DNA of 8,595 nt, taken from assembly GCA_025362615.1 (NCBI GenBank), contig JANYFQ010000462.1, positions 1-8,595 on the forward strand, given 5' to 3'. Made by a program: the position numbers and the translations under genes. Numbering within the stretch: the first letter of the stretch is position 1; each line of letters begins with the position of its first letter. Below are positions 1 through 6,600 of the stretch, in pieces. The stretch is from Hymenobacter sp. (lineage in GTDB: Bacteria; Bacteroidota; Bacteroidia; Cytophagales; Hymenobacteraceae). The notes under the pieces are model-generated. The model was not told where the DNA came from. It did not search any database and saw only the letters and a program-made list of their open reading frames with translations.

Positions 1-2
1 CA

Positions 3-119
3 AAACCCGTACTTCGTGAACCCATACCGCCGGAAGCTCCCAAAAGTTTCTGGCGGTGGCTGATGCTGGAAACGGTCAAAGCGGCACTCGCCGCTGCGGC
101 CCGCCACTGGTTCGGCTGA
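3..119 (+). CDS. Probable C-terminal end of a plus-strand gene entering from the left
   Basis: Frame 3 is open from the window edge to a TGA at 117-119 and would encode 38 residues of a C-terminus. The visible part has a Pro-rich stretch (REPIPPEAPK) followed by an Ala-rich, partly hydrophobic helix with several Trp residues (SFWRWLMLETVKAALAAAAR) and ends HWFG. The family is not recognisable from this fragment. Support for it being real is positional: a hairpin followed by five T residues on the plus strand begins 15 nt after the stop, as expected at the end of a plus-strand transcript. Frame 1 is also open at the edge but stops at 61-63, much further from the terminator, so it is the weaker alternative. 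No upstream sequence is available to decide between them. Confidence 0.4.
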   Translation, partial: KPVLREPIPPEAPKSFWRWLMLETVKAALAAAARHWFG

Positions 120-133
120 CGGGTTTTTTGAGG

Positions 134-170
134 CAAGGGGCGGAGCCGCAAGGTTCGGCCCCTTGTTTTT
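134..170 (+). terminator. Intrinsic terminator for the plus-strand gene at the left edge
   Basis: CAAGGGGC (134-141) pairs perfectly with GCCCCTTG (158-165). After a G-G mismatch the stem continues with GAGCC (143-147) against GGTTC (152-156), including one G-T pair, closed by a GCAA tetraloop (148-151). T166-T170 follow on the plus strand. On the minus strand the hairpin is not followed by a T tract, so it should act mainly on plus-strand transcripts. The hairpin lies just beyond the msrA stop codon, so it may also stabilise the 3' end of the msrA message. Confidence 0.75.
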
Positions 171-705
171 ATACCCCGGCCTTTAGCTTATCAGCAAACA
201 GCGCCTTCACCTTCTCCACTTTCGGCCGGGCCACGAACTGGCAGTAGGGCTCGTGCCCGTGCAGGTTGAAGTAGTTCTGGTGGTAGTCCTCGGCCGGGTA
301 AAACGCCGGGGCGGGCAGAATTTCCGTCACCACCGGGTTGGGGAAAGCGTGGTTGTCGTTGAGCTTTTGCTTGTATTCCTCCGCCAGCTTTTTTTGCTCC
401 TCCGAGTGGTAGTAGATGCCCGAGCGGTACTGCGTACCCACGTCGTTGCCCTGCCGGTTGGGGGTCGTCGAGTCGTGGGTTTTCCAGAACACTTCGAGCA
501 AGTCGGTGAAGCCGATAACGGCCGGGTCGAAGGCGATGTTAATTACCTCGTTGTGGCCCGTCAGGCCGCTGCACACCTCCTTGTAAGTAGGGTTGGCAAT
601 GCGGCCGCCGGTGTAGCCCGACACCACCTTTTCCACGCCCTTGAGGTTCTGAAAAACGGCCTCGACGCACCAGAAGCAGCCGGCACCAAATGTTGCATAT
701 TCCAT
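169..705 (-). CDS. msrA: Peptide methionine sulfoxide reductase MsrA
   Basis: MsrA reduces the S-epimer of methionine sulfoxide, free or in proteins, back to methionine; thioredoxin normally recycles the enzyme in the cytoplasm. The 178-residue protein is full length for a single-domain MsrA. The N-terminal signature GCFWCVE is present with catalytic Cys10 and a second Cys13, followed by SGYTGG near residues 29-34, the block YKEVCSGLTGHNE, and the typical acidic/aromatic region YPAEDYHQNY in the C-terminal third. The ATG at 705 places the GCFWC motif at its usual distance from the N-terminus. No MsrB domain is fused. There is no signal peptide, so a cytoplasmic location is inferred. No clear promoter or Shine-Dalgarno sequence is visible upstream. 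The gene reads away from the palindrome array at 867-1076, with about 160 bp between them. Confidence 0.97.
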   Translation of the reverse strand: MEYATFGAGCFWCVEAVFQNLKGVEKVVSGYTGGRIANPTYKEVCSGLTGHNEVINIAFDPAVIGFTDLLEVFWKTHDSTTPNRQGNDVGTQYRSGIYYHSEEQKKLAEEYKQKLNDNHAFPNPVVTEILPAPAFYPAEDYHQNYFNLHGHEPYCQFVARPKVEKVKALFADKLKAGV

Positions 706-798
706 TAAACAGGGTTTTTTTGTTAGCGATAACTACAACGGGTCAGACACCGGCCGGGTTCTTTACTTACGTCTTGAGCTTCGAATCAGCGAGGACAC

Positions 799-812
799 TG
801 CACGGGCGTGCA
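799..812. repeat. Diverged palindrome in phase with the repeat array
   Basis: TGCACG and CGTGCA flank a central GG, giving a 14-nt near-palindrome that starts and ends with TGC and GCA like the array core. It is followed by GTCCACTTA, matching the sequence after the array palindromes (AGCCACTTA at 940-948). Its start lies 127 nt before that of copy 2 and 84 nt before that of copy 1, close to three and two repeat periods. It is probably an eroded outlying copy; the position in between (about 841-854) has no recognisable core. Confidence 0.45.
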
Positions 813-866
813 GTCCACTTACGGGGTGCTAAAAACAGGCGCTACGCCCGTACACCTGGCTTTTGG

Positions 867-1076
867 CATCCCGAAAGCCAACTGCGAGTACTCGCAATCT
901 ACTTCATGACCATCCGAAAGCCAACTGCGAGTACTCGCAAGCCACTTACTGAACCCCAAAAGCCGACTGCGAGTACTCGCAATCCACTTCTTGACCATCC
1001 GAAAGCCAACCGCGCGTACTTGCAAGCCATTTTCTGCCATCCGCAAGCCAGTTGCGAGTACGCGCAGCCCACTTTT
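867..1076. repeat. Tandem array of five 42/43-bp units, each centred on a 14-bp palindrome
   Basis: Palindromic cores start at 883, 926, 968, 1011 and 1053, spaced 43, 42, 43 and 42 bp. Copies 1-3 have the perfect palindrome TGCGAGTACTCGCA. Copy 4 is CGCGCGTACTTGCA and copy 5 is TGCGAGTACGCGCA. The sequence between cores is also conserved: CATCCGAAAGCCAAC before the core and a variant of AATCCACTTCTTGAC after it. The average spacing, 42.5 bp, is close to four turns of B-DNA, so the palindromes should lie on nearly one face of the helix. Possible roles are a protein-binding array, a hairpin-forming RNA or a minisatellite; the sequence alone does not decide. Confidence 0.85.
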
Positions 1077-1088
1077 GATGCGTTGGCT

Positions 1089-1976
1089 CTACCTCTGCAG
1101 CCGCTCGGCCACCACCAGTTCCTTGCTGCCGGCCGTGTACTGGTAAAACCCCTCGCCCGATTTCACGCCCAGCTTGCCGGCCATCACCATGTTCACCAGC
1201 AGCGGGCAGGGGGCGTACTTGGGGTTGCCGAGGCCCTCGTGCAGCACCCGCAGGATGGCCAGGCACACGTCGAGGCCGATGAAATCGGCCAGTTGCAGCG
1301 GCCCCATGGGGTGGGCCATGCCCAGCCGCATCACCGTGTCAATTTCTTCCACGCCGGCCACGCCTTCGAAAAGGCTGATGATGGCCTCGTTTATCATCGG
1401 CATCAGGATGCGGTTGGCCACGAAGCCGGGGTAGTCGTTCACCTCGGTGGGCGTTTTGCCGAGCTGCCGCGCGAGGTCCATCACCCGCGCCGTCACGTCG
1501 GCCGCCGTGGCGTAGCCCCGGATGACCTCCACGAGCTTCATCACCGGCACCGGGTTCATGAAGTGCATCCCAATCACCTGGGCCGGGCGTTGGGTGACGG
1601 CGGCAATTTTGGTGATGGAGATGGACGACGTATTGCTGGCCAGGATGGCCCCGGCGGGCGCGTAGCGGTCGAGGTCGCGGAAAATTTGCAGCTTCAGCTC
1701 CACATTTTCGGTGGCCGCTTCCACCACCAAATCGGCCTGGGCCACGCCTTCGGCCAGCACAGTGTGCAGGGCCAGGCGGCCCAGGGTAGCCGTTTTATCG
1801 GTCCCCGAAAGGCTGCCCTTGGCCACTTGCCGGTCGAGGTTTTTGGTGATGGTGGCCAGGCCGCGCTCCAGGGCGGCCTGGCTGGTGTCGATGAGATTGA
1901 CGGCAAAGCCGTGCTGGGCAAATACGTGGGCAATGCCATTGCCCATCGTGCCGGAGCCAATAACGGCGACGTTCAT
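1089..1976 (-). CDS. hbd: 3-hydroxyacyl-CoA dehydrogenase, 3-hydroxybutyryl-CoA dehydrogenase type
   Basis: The enzyme interconverts 3-hydroxyacyl-CoA and 3-oxoacyl-CoA with NAD(P) in beta-oxidation or short-chain acyl-CoA metabolism. The 295-residue product is the normal size for the single-function family. It begins with a Rossmann fold: GSGTMG (residues 7-12) and Asp30 at the end of the second strand, which suggests NAD(H) preference. Catalytic-type residues are Ser117 (SNTSS), His138 (GMHFMNP), Glu150 and Asn188 (GFVANR), followed by the helical C-terminal domain ending near GVKSGEGFYQY. The ATG at 1976 puts the Rossmann strand at the N-terminus. An in-frame ATG at 2012 would add 12 Pro-rich residues and lies only about 15 nt from the -7 element. 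No hydratase domain is attached and no other beta-oxidation gene is nearby, so the substrate range is inferred. It appears to be a single-gene unit with its own promoter. Confidence 0.93.
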   Translation of the reverse strand: MNVAVIGSGTMGNGIAHVFAQHGFAVNLIDTSQAALERGLATITKNLDRQVAKGSLSGTDKTATLGRLALHTVLAEGVAQADLVVEAATENVELKLQIFRDLDRYAPAGAILASNTSSISITKIAAVTQRPAQVIGMHFMNPVPVMKLVEVIRGYATAADVTARVMDLARQLGKTPTEVNDYPGFVANRILMPMINEAIISLFEGVAGVEEIDTVMRLGMAHPMGPLQLADFIGLDVCLAILRVLHEGLGNPKYAPCPLLVNMVMAGKLGVKSGEGFYQYTAGSKELVVAERLQR

Positions 1977-2026
1977 ACGTGGTGAGTTTGGGTAGGAGTA
2001 GGGCGGCGGCATCTTGAGCCGTGGTG

Positions 2027-2054
2027 CAAAGGTAGGACCTACCTCAAGCCGCAA
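2027..2054 (-). promoter_or_regulatory. Bacteroidota-type promoter for the 3-hydroxyacyl-CoA dehydrogenase gene
   Basis: On the minus strand the -7 element TACCTTTG (2034-2027) matches TAnnTTTG exactly, and TTG (2054-2052) lies 17 bp upstream as the -33 element. Both motif and spacing fit the published Bacteroides/Flavobacterium sigma-A consensus. A start site near 2020 would give a leader of about 45 nt to the ATG at 1976. Confidence 0.6.
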
Positions 2055-2231
2055 TGGGCCAGCCGCTGGGCCATGCGCTGCTCAACCGGCAACCGGCTGA
2101 ATCGTTTGCCCGCCCCGACAATAAAAAAAGACCGGGCTGCAACCTTTGTGCCCGCCGCTGCCGTACAAGCCCCAGGAAACGCGGGTTTCCGGCATCTTTT
2201 CCTCCCCACTTTCTTTCCCCCTCTCTCCGTC

Positions 2232-2402
2232 ATGGGCAATCTGTTGTACCTCGTCGCCGTCGTTCTCGTCATCCTCTGGCTCGTCGGCTTTCTCGTCCCC
2301 AGCCTCGGGGGCTTCGGGATGGGCAACCTCATCCACATCCTGCTCGTCATCGCCGTCATCATGATTTTGCTGCGCGTCATCAGTGGCCGCCGCCCGGTGT
2401 AG
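2232..2402 (+). CDS. Small membrane protein, lmo0937 type
   Basis: This 56-residue protein starts MGNLLYLVAVVLVILWLVGF and consists of two hydrophobic segments (about residues 4-22 and 33-47) separated by a short Gly-rich turn (PSLGGFGMGN), ending in a basic tail (RVISGRRPV). The layout and the sequence match the small lmo0937-type membrane proteins (DUF5670-like) common in Bacteroidota and Firmicutes, whose function is not established. The ATG at 2232 is preferred because the protein then begins with the family's typical MGNLLY sequence; longer in-frame starts back to 2073 would add a non-hydrophobic extension that looks like translated spacer. The gene is convergent with the outer-membrane gene and shares its bidirectional terminator. 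No convincing promoter was found; AACCTTTG at 2141-2148 is only a near-match. Confidence 0.8.
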   Translation: MGNLLYLVAVVLVILWLVGFLVPSLGGFGMGNLIHILLVIAVIMILLRVISGRRPV

Positions 2403-2425
2403 TGCAGTAAAATGCCTGACTTAAA

Positions 2426-2471
2426 AACACAAAAAACCCCTTTGGCACCAGCCGAAGGGGTTTTTTGTGTT
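2426..2471. terminator. Strong bidirectional intrinsic terminator
   Basis: Positions 2426-2442 pair perfectly with 2455-2471 (17 bp, with an A6C4 block against G4T6). The stem then continues through a T-G pair and GGC/GCC to an ACCA loop (2447-2450), about 21 pairs in total. The A6 and T6 tracts give a U tract after the GC-rich core in both directions. It lies 24 nt after the small membrane protein's stop and 20 nt beyond the outer-membrane gene's stop, as expected for a terminator shared by convergent genes. Confidence 0.92.
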
Positions 2472-2490
2472 CGGCGAGTAGCCGGTTTGG

Positions 2491-3195
2491 TCAGCGGCCC
2501 AGGTTGAAGAGGAAGCAAAACCGAACGACCGGGTTGGTGTAAATGGTGCTGCGGGGGCTGGCAAAGTTGTAGAGAAACAGCACGTCGGCCGCCATGCGCT
2601 CGCCCAATTGGTTGCGGTAGCCGACCCCGGCCAGGGGCGTTTCGGCCCGCCGCTGCACCTTCCCGCCGGTCAAAAAGCCTCGATTGTCGATTTCCAGCAA
2701 TTCGGCGCGGGTGACTTCGTACTCGGCGTGGGCAAAAAACTGGTCAACGACTTGTACTTGTCCAAAAACTTTTACCCCCACGCTGCTGGTGTTCAGGCTG
2801 GGGCCGTTGTTGCCGAAGCTATAGTTATTGTACGCGTAGCTGATGCCCGGCCCCACGGCCACGCGCTCCGTGAGGCGGTAGCCAATGGCCGGGGCCAGGC
2901 TCACGCTGAATTGGCTGTAGTCGTCGTAGCCTCTGTAGCCCAGCCCCAGGTTGGTGTACAAAAACAGCTTCTTGCCGATGCCGCCCGACGTAGCACCGGC
3001 CTGCCGGGCGTCGCGGTTGCTGGGCAATTCCGGGGCTGGCGGCCGGGCCGGCGTGCCGGGCTGCGGGGCCACTTCGGGCACCGGCGCAGCGGGCGGCGGC
3101 AAGCCCGGCGGGGCCGAGTTGAGCACCGGTTTGTCCTGGGCACGGGCGGCAGCGGCGGCCAGCAGCAGGGCGGCAAGGAACAGGGTTTTTTTCAT
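2491..3195 (-). CDS. Outer-membrane beta-barrel protein with Pro-rich linker
   Basis: The 234-residue product starts with a clear signal peptide (MKKTLFLAALLLAAAAARAQ, cleavage expected after AQ at residue 20). A Pro/Ala-rich linker of about 35-40 residues follows (APPGLPPPAAPVPEVAP and similar). The remainder has alternating polar and hydrophobic residues with many aromatics and glycines (LFLYTNLGLGYRGYDD, GISYAYNNYSFG, FAHAEYEV, LAGVGYRNQL, ADVLFLYNF), ending in FCFLFNLGR. This is the pattern of a small porin-like or OmpA-type barrel of about eight strands, exported and inserted in the outer membrane. No ligand or specific family can be named. The ATG at 3195 gives the signal peptide a normal basic start; an ATG five codons upstream is less suitable. 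Only 28 bp separate it from vapC, so it may be co-transcribed with the toxin-antitoxin pair. Confidence 0.8.
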   Translation of the reverse strand: MKKTLFLAALLLAAAAARAQDKPVLNSAPPGLPPPAAPVPEVAPQPGTPARPPAPELPSNRDARQAGATSGGIGKKLFLYTNLGLGYRGYDDYSQFSVSLAPAIGYRLTERVAVGPGISYAYNNYSFGNNGPSLNTSSVGVKVFGQVQVVDQFFAHAEYEVTRAELLEIDNRGFLTGGKVQRRAETPLAGVGYRNQLGERMAADVLFLYNFASPRSTIYTNPVVRFCFLFNLGR

Positions 3196-3223
3196 GACGG
3201 AAGGAGGCAATTGTTAACGCCGT

Positions 3224-3595
3224 TTACAACAGTGGGTTGATAACAGACAGGCCCGCTACGCGGGCAAAGCCTGCATCGGCCGATACCAATGCCAAGCCGT
3301 GAACCAGCGCCGTGGCCGCCACAATGGCATCCGGCGTTTTGATGCGGAGCTGCTGCCGTATTTTCACTGTCCGGTCGAGCACGGCGTCGGTGATGGGCAG
3401 TTGCGGTACGAAGCGCAACACTGTGGCGAAAAACTCAGCATCAATTGCAGTAAGGCGCTGAAAACCTAAAACCTCTGCCCGTGAAATGGCTGAAATGACT
3501 GCGCCTTCACGTTCAAGCCACTCCCGGCAGCGGACGTAACGGGCCTCTGGCTGACTGGCGTAAATCAGCGTGTTGCTGTCCAACAAGTACTTCAT
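3224..3595 (-). CDS. vapC: PIN-domain ribonuclease toxin, VapC type
   Basis: A 123-residue single PIN domain, the usual size for VapC toxins, which are Mg2+-dependent RNases that cut specific tRNA or rRNA sites when released from their antitoxin. The four acidic residues that hold the metal are present: Asp6 (LLDSNTLIY), Glu41 (SRAEVLGF), Asp89 (KTPDAIVAATAL) and Asp107 (LVSADAGF). The toxin therefore looks catalytically intact. The ATG at 3595 is chosen because it starts the first PIN strand directly and overlaps the upstream stop codon as ATGA (3595-3592), which indicates translational coupling. The specific RNA target cannot be read from the sequence. The upstream partner is the small gene at 3592-3855. 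Confidence 0.88.
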   Translation of the reverse strand: MKYLLDSNTLIYASQPEARYVRCREWLEREGAVISAISRAEVLGFQRLTAIDAEFFATVLRFVPQLPITDAVLDRTVKIRQQLRIKTPDAIVAATALVHGLALVSADAGFARVAGLSVINPLL

Positions 3596-3855
3596 GATTT
3601 GGGAAAAGCCAGCCGGGCATCCCAATCGCGCTCCTCGCGTTGCCACGCCAGCGGGTCAGGAAAGCTTTTGCCGTCGCCGCCCCTGCGGATGATGGCCAAC
3701 AGTTCCTCACGGGACAGGTGGCTCACGTCGGGTATGGGTGCCGAAAATGGCACGGCTAGCTTGTCGCCGATTACCTCAATGCCCACCTCGGCGGCCAGTG
3801 TCAGCAGCCGCTGGTACTGCTGCTCGTCTTCGAGTTGGATGGTGAAGGTTTTCAT
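3592..3855 (-). CDS. Candidate antitoxin of the VapC-type toxin
   Basis: This 87-residue acidic protein precedes the PIN toxin and overlaps it by 4 nt (ATGA), the normal antitoxin-toxin order. The family is not one I can name with confidence. The N-terminal half has strand-helix character (MKTFTIQLEDEQQYQRLLTL, then AAEVGIEVI). The C-terminal half has a helix (LSREELLAIIRRGGDG) and an extended, charged, Trp-containing tail (PLAWQREERDWDARLAFPKS), the type of flexible segment with which antitoxins commonly wrap their toxin. No ribbon-helix-helix, AbrB or PHD motif is obvious, so DNA binding and autoregulation are unproven. It starts 97 bp after the accC stop. No good promoter was found; AAACTTTG upstream is one base short of the -7 consensus. 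Confidence 0.65.
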   Translation of the reverse strand: MKTFTIQLEDEQQYQRLLTLAAEVGIEVIGDKLAVPFSAPIPDVSHLSREELLAIIRRGGDGKSFPDPLAWQREERDWDARLAFPKS

Positions 3856-3898
3856 CGGGCGCGAAATAATACGTTGGTTAGCAAAGTTTTGATTTTCA

Positions 3899-3921
3899 GT
3901 TGGCGAAAATGTTCCGCCGAC
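3899..3921 (-). terminator. Small hairpin after accC, possible transcript end
   Basis: A 7-bp stem (3899-3905 with 3915-3921, one G-T pair) encloses a 9-nt loop, 31 nt after the accC stop. No T tract follows on the minus strand, so it is at best a weak or factor-assisted terminator, or a 3'-end stabiliser. Confidence 0.25.
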
Positions 3922-3952
3922 TCCTGCTTAAACCGTTGGCGCCGCACAATCA

Positions 3953-5296
<1,344 letters not shown>

Positions 5297-5305
5297 GGTT
5301 TTTTG

Positions 5306-5394
5306 AATTATGAATTTTGAATTATGAATTATAAATTGGAAAATGGAGCCGGTCAAACCCCGCATTCGTAATTCATAATTTATAATTCATAATT
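5306..5394. repeat. Heptamer-based inverted repeat filling the accB-accC gap
   Basis: The left arm (5306-5331) matches the reverse complement of the right arm (5369-5394) at 24 of 26 positions. An alternative register pairs 5320-5337 with 5377-5394 perfectly over 18 bp. Arms consist of degenerate 7-nt units of the type GAATTAT. The element begins 9 nt after the accB stop and ends 9 nt before the accC GTG. It is far more AT-rich than the surrounding genes and closely resembles the element at 6601-6713. Confidence 0.85.
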
Positions 5395-5403
5395 AGAAAG
5401 AGG

Positions 5404-5919
5404 CTATTCAATCAAAAACAGCGGCTGGTCGAATTCCACCGGCGTGGCATTCTCCACCAGTGCTTTCACGATGCGGCCGCTTTCCTCGGCCTCGATTTCG
5501 TTGAAAAGCTTCATCGCCTCGATGATGCAGATGACCTGGCCTTTCTCTACCATGTCGCCCACTTGCACAAACAGCGGCACATCGGGGCCGCTGCTGCGGT
5601 AAAAGGTGCCAATCATCGGTGCTTTGAGGGCCGTGTAGCTGGCGGCGGCTTCGGCCGGGGCGGCAGGGGCGGCGGCGGGCGCAGCCGGGGCGGCGAGAGC
5701 CAGCGGAGCGGCGGGTGCCGCCACGGGGGCCGCAAGGGGCGCAGCGGCGGCCGGCGCGGCACTCACAACGTGTTTGACGGTGGCATCGCGCTGCACCGAA
5801 ATCTTGAACTCATCGGTTTCGATGTTCACCTTGTTGAGGCCCGATTTGGCGATGAAATCGAGGAGTTCCTGTAATTCTTTGGCTTTCATGGGCGCGGCTT
5901 TTTTGGGCTGGTCAGACAT
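5404..5919 (-). CDS. accB: Biotin carboxyl carrier protein of acetyl-CoA carboxylase
   Basis: AccB carries the biotin that AccC carboxylates and that the carboxyltransferase then uses on acetyl-CoA. The 171-residue protein has the usual three parts: an N-terminal helical/strand region (KELQELLDFIAKSGLNKV, EFKISVQRD), a long Ala/Pro linker (about residues 53-94), and a C-terminal biotinyl domain starting near APMIGTFYRSSGPD. The biotin attachment motif EAMKL is present with Lys137 as the acceptor, and the domain ends PVEFDQPLFLIE as in E. coli BCCP. The ATG at 5919 is used; an internal ATG at residue 11 (MKAKELQEL) would also give a family-like start. It lies between efp and accC, the usual accB-accC order, with repeat-filled gaps on both sides. 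Confidence 0.96.
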   Translation of the reverse strand: MSDQPKKAAPMKAKELQELLDFIAKSGLNKVNIETDEFKISVQRDATVKHVVSAAPAAAAPLAAPVAAPAAPLALAAPAAPAAAPAAPAEAAASYTALKAPMIGTFYRSSGPDVPLFVQVGDMVEKGQVICIIEAMKLFNEIEAEESGRIVKALVENATPVEFDQPLFLIE

Positions 5920-5927
5920 GGGTTTTT

Positions 5928-6026
5928 AGTAGAAAGTAGAGCGTAGAAAGTAGAAAGAGTTTTGGGGTGCGGGCTTCGTGGACAGCGTGTTGCAGTCTTT
6001 CTACTTGCTACTTTTCTCCTCGTACT
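5928..6026. repeat. Second heptamer-based inverted repeat, in the efp-accB gap
   Basis: The left arm (5928-5957) contains four 7-nt units related to GTAGAAA. Its inner 15 nt (5943-5957) match the reverse complement of 5997-6011 at 14 positions; over the whole 30-nt arms 21 positions match, so the outer half has decayed. The loop is 39 nt. The element begins 3 nt after the efp stop and ends 8 nt before the accB ATG. The unit sequence differs from the GAATTAT elements in the neighbouring gaps but the design is the same. Confidence 0.75.
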
Positions 6027-6029
6027 GAA

Positions 6030-6593
6030 TTACTTCACGCGCTCGACGTAGGCGTAGGTGCGGGTATCGACGCGGATTTTGGTGTCCTGCTCCACGAAGA
6101 GCGGCACCTGGATGCGGGCACCGGTTTCGACGGTGGCGGGCTTGAGGGTGTTGTTGGCGGTGTCGCCGCGCAGGCCCGGCTCGGTGTAAGTTACCAGCAA
6201 ATCGACGGTGGTGGGCAGCTCGGCGGTGAGGGCCTGCTCGGTTTCGGCATGGACGAGGATGGTGACTTCCTGGCCTTCCTTCATGAGGTCGGCGAAGGGC
6301 AGCATGGCTTCGGGGATGACGACCTGCTCGAAGGTGCTGTTGTCCATGAAGTTGAAGCCGTAATCGTCCTTGAAAAGAAACTGGTGCGGGCGGTTTTCGA
6401 CGCGGGCGGTTTCAATTTTCACCCCGGCGTTGAAGGTGTTGTCAATCACGCGGCCGGTTTTGATGTTCCGCATTTTGGTGCGGACAAACGCCGGCCCCTT
6501 GCCGGGCTTGACGTGCTGAAACTCGGTGATGACGTGCAACTCGTTGTTGTAGTTAAGAACGAGCCCGTTGCGGAAGTCGGCGGTGGAAGCCAT
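6030..6593 (-). CDS. efp: Translation elongation factor P
   Basis: EF-P binds ribosomes stalled on consecutive prolines and promotes peptide-bond formation. The 187-residue protein is full length with three beta domains: an N-terminal KOW-like domain, a central OB domain beginning near ETARVENRPHQFLFKDDYGFNFMD, and a C-terminal OB domain with the signature region LPTTVDLLVTYTEPGLRGDT and the end GARIQVPLFVEQDTKIRVDTRTYAYVERVK in pieces. The loop that reaches the peptidyl-transferase centre reads KPGKGPAF, with Lys32 at the tip. The Lys type normally points to EpmA-like modification or to no modification, but no modification gene is in the window. Its location between fabH and accB is a known arrangement in Bacteroidota. 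The ATG at 6593 lies 7 nt from the arm of an inverted repeat; no Shine-Dalgarno sequence is visible. Confidence 0.97.
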   Translation of the reverse strand: MASTADFRNGLVLNYNNELHVITEFQHVKPGKGPAFVRTKMRNIKTGRVIDNTFNAGVKIETARVENRPHQFLFKDDYGFNFMDNSTFEQVVIPEAMLPFADLMKEGQEVTILVHAETEQALTAELPTTVDLLVTYTEPGLRGDTANNTLKPATVETGARIQVPLFVEQDTKIRVDTRTYAYVERVK

Positions 6594-6600
6594 TGGTTTT

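Larger units (their letters stand above)
706..1088. other. Gene-free stretch of 383 bp containing a palindrome repeat array
   Basis: No convincing gene lies between msrA and the dehydrogenase. The frames that stay open here run through tandem repeats of 42/43 bp, a length that shifts the reading frame at every copy, so they do not encode a repeat protein. The stretch lies upstream of msrA and downstream of the dehydrogenase gene. It contains the main repeat array (867-1076), a diverged in-phase palindrome (799-812) and a small GGCG-CTA-CGCC hairpin (838-848). No TAnnTTTG promoter motif was found on either strand. Confidence 0.7.

Noticed and set aside
867..1076. Possible CRISPR array
   Set aside because: The sequence between the palindromic cores is itself conserved from copy to copy rather than unique, the cores are only 14 bp, and no cas gene is in view. 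It is a tandem repeat.
819..1266. Minus-strand open frames through the repeats that read as repeated WLASTR and DCEYSQ peptides
   Set aside because: A 43/42-bp period shifts the frame at each copy, so the repeat is not built to encode protein; one of these frames also runs into the well-supported dehydrogenase gene in another frame.
690..1985. 431-codon plus-strand open frame opposite the dehydrogenase gene
   Set aside because: It is antisense to a gene with clear catalytic motifs, is rich in His, Gly and Arg as expected from GC-rich complementary codons, and has no family motif.
2141..2148. AACCTTTG as a promoter for the small membrane protein
   Set aside because: It differs from TAnnTTTG in the first base and no TTG lies 17-23 bp upstream.
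2039..2518. 159-codon minus-strand open frame across the small membrane gene and the terminator
   Set aside because: It would read through a strong terminator hairpin and overlaps two supported genes; its Arg/Thr/Met/Lys-rich sequence shows no domain.
2608..3240. Plus-strand open frame of 210 codons opposite the barrel gene
   Set aside because: The minus strand has a signal peptide and beta-barrel pattern; the plus frame is a low-complexity Gly/Arg/Val complement.
3875..3895. AAACTTTG on the minus strand as promoter of the antitoxin gene
   Set aside because: One mismatch in the -7 element and no -33 TTG at a suitable distance; too weak to list as a feature.
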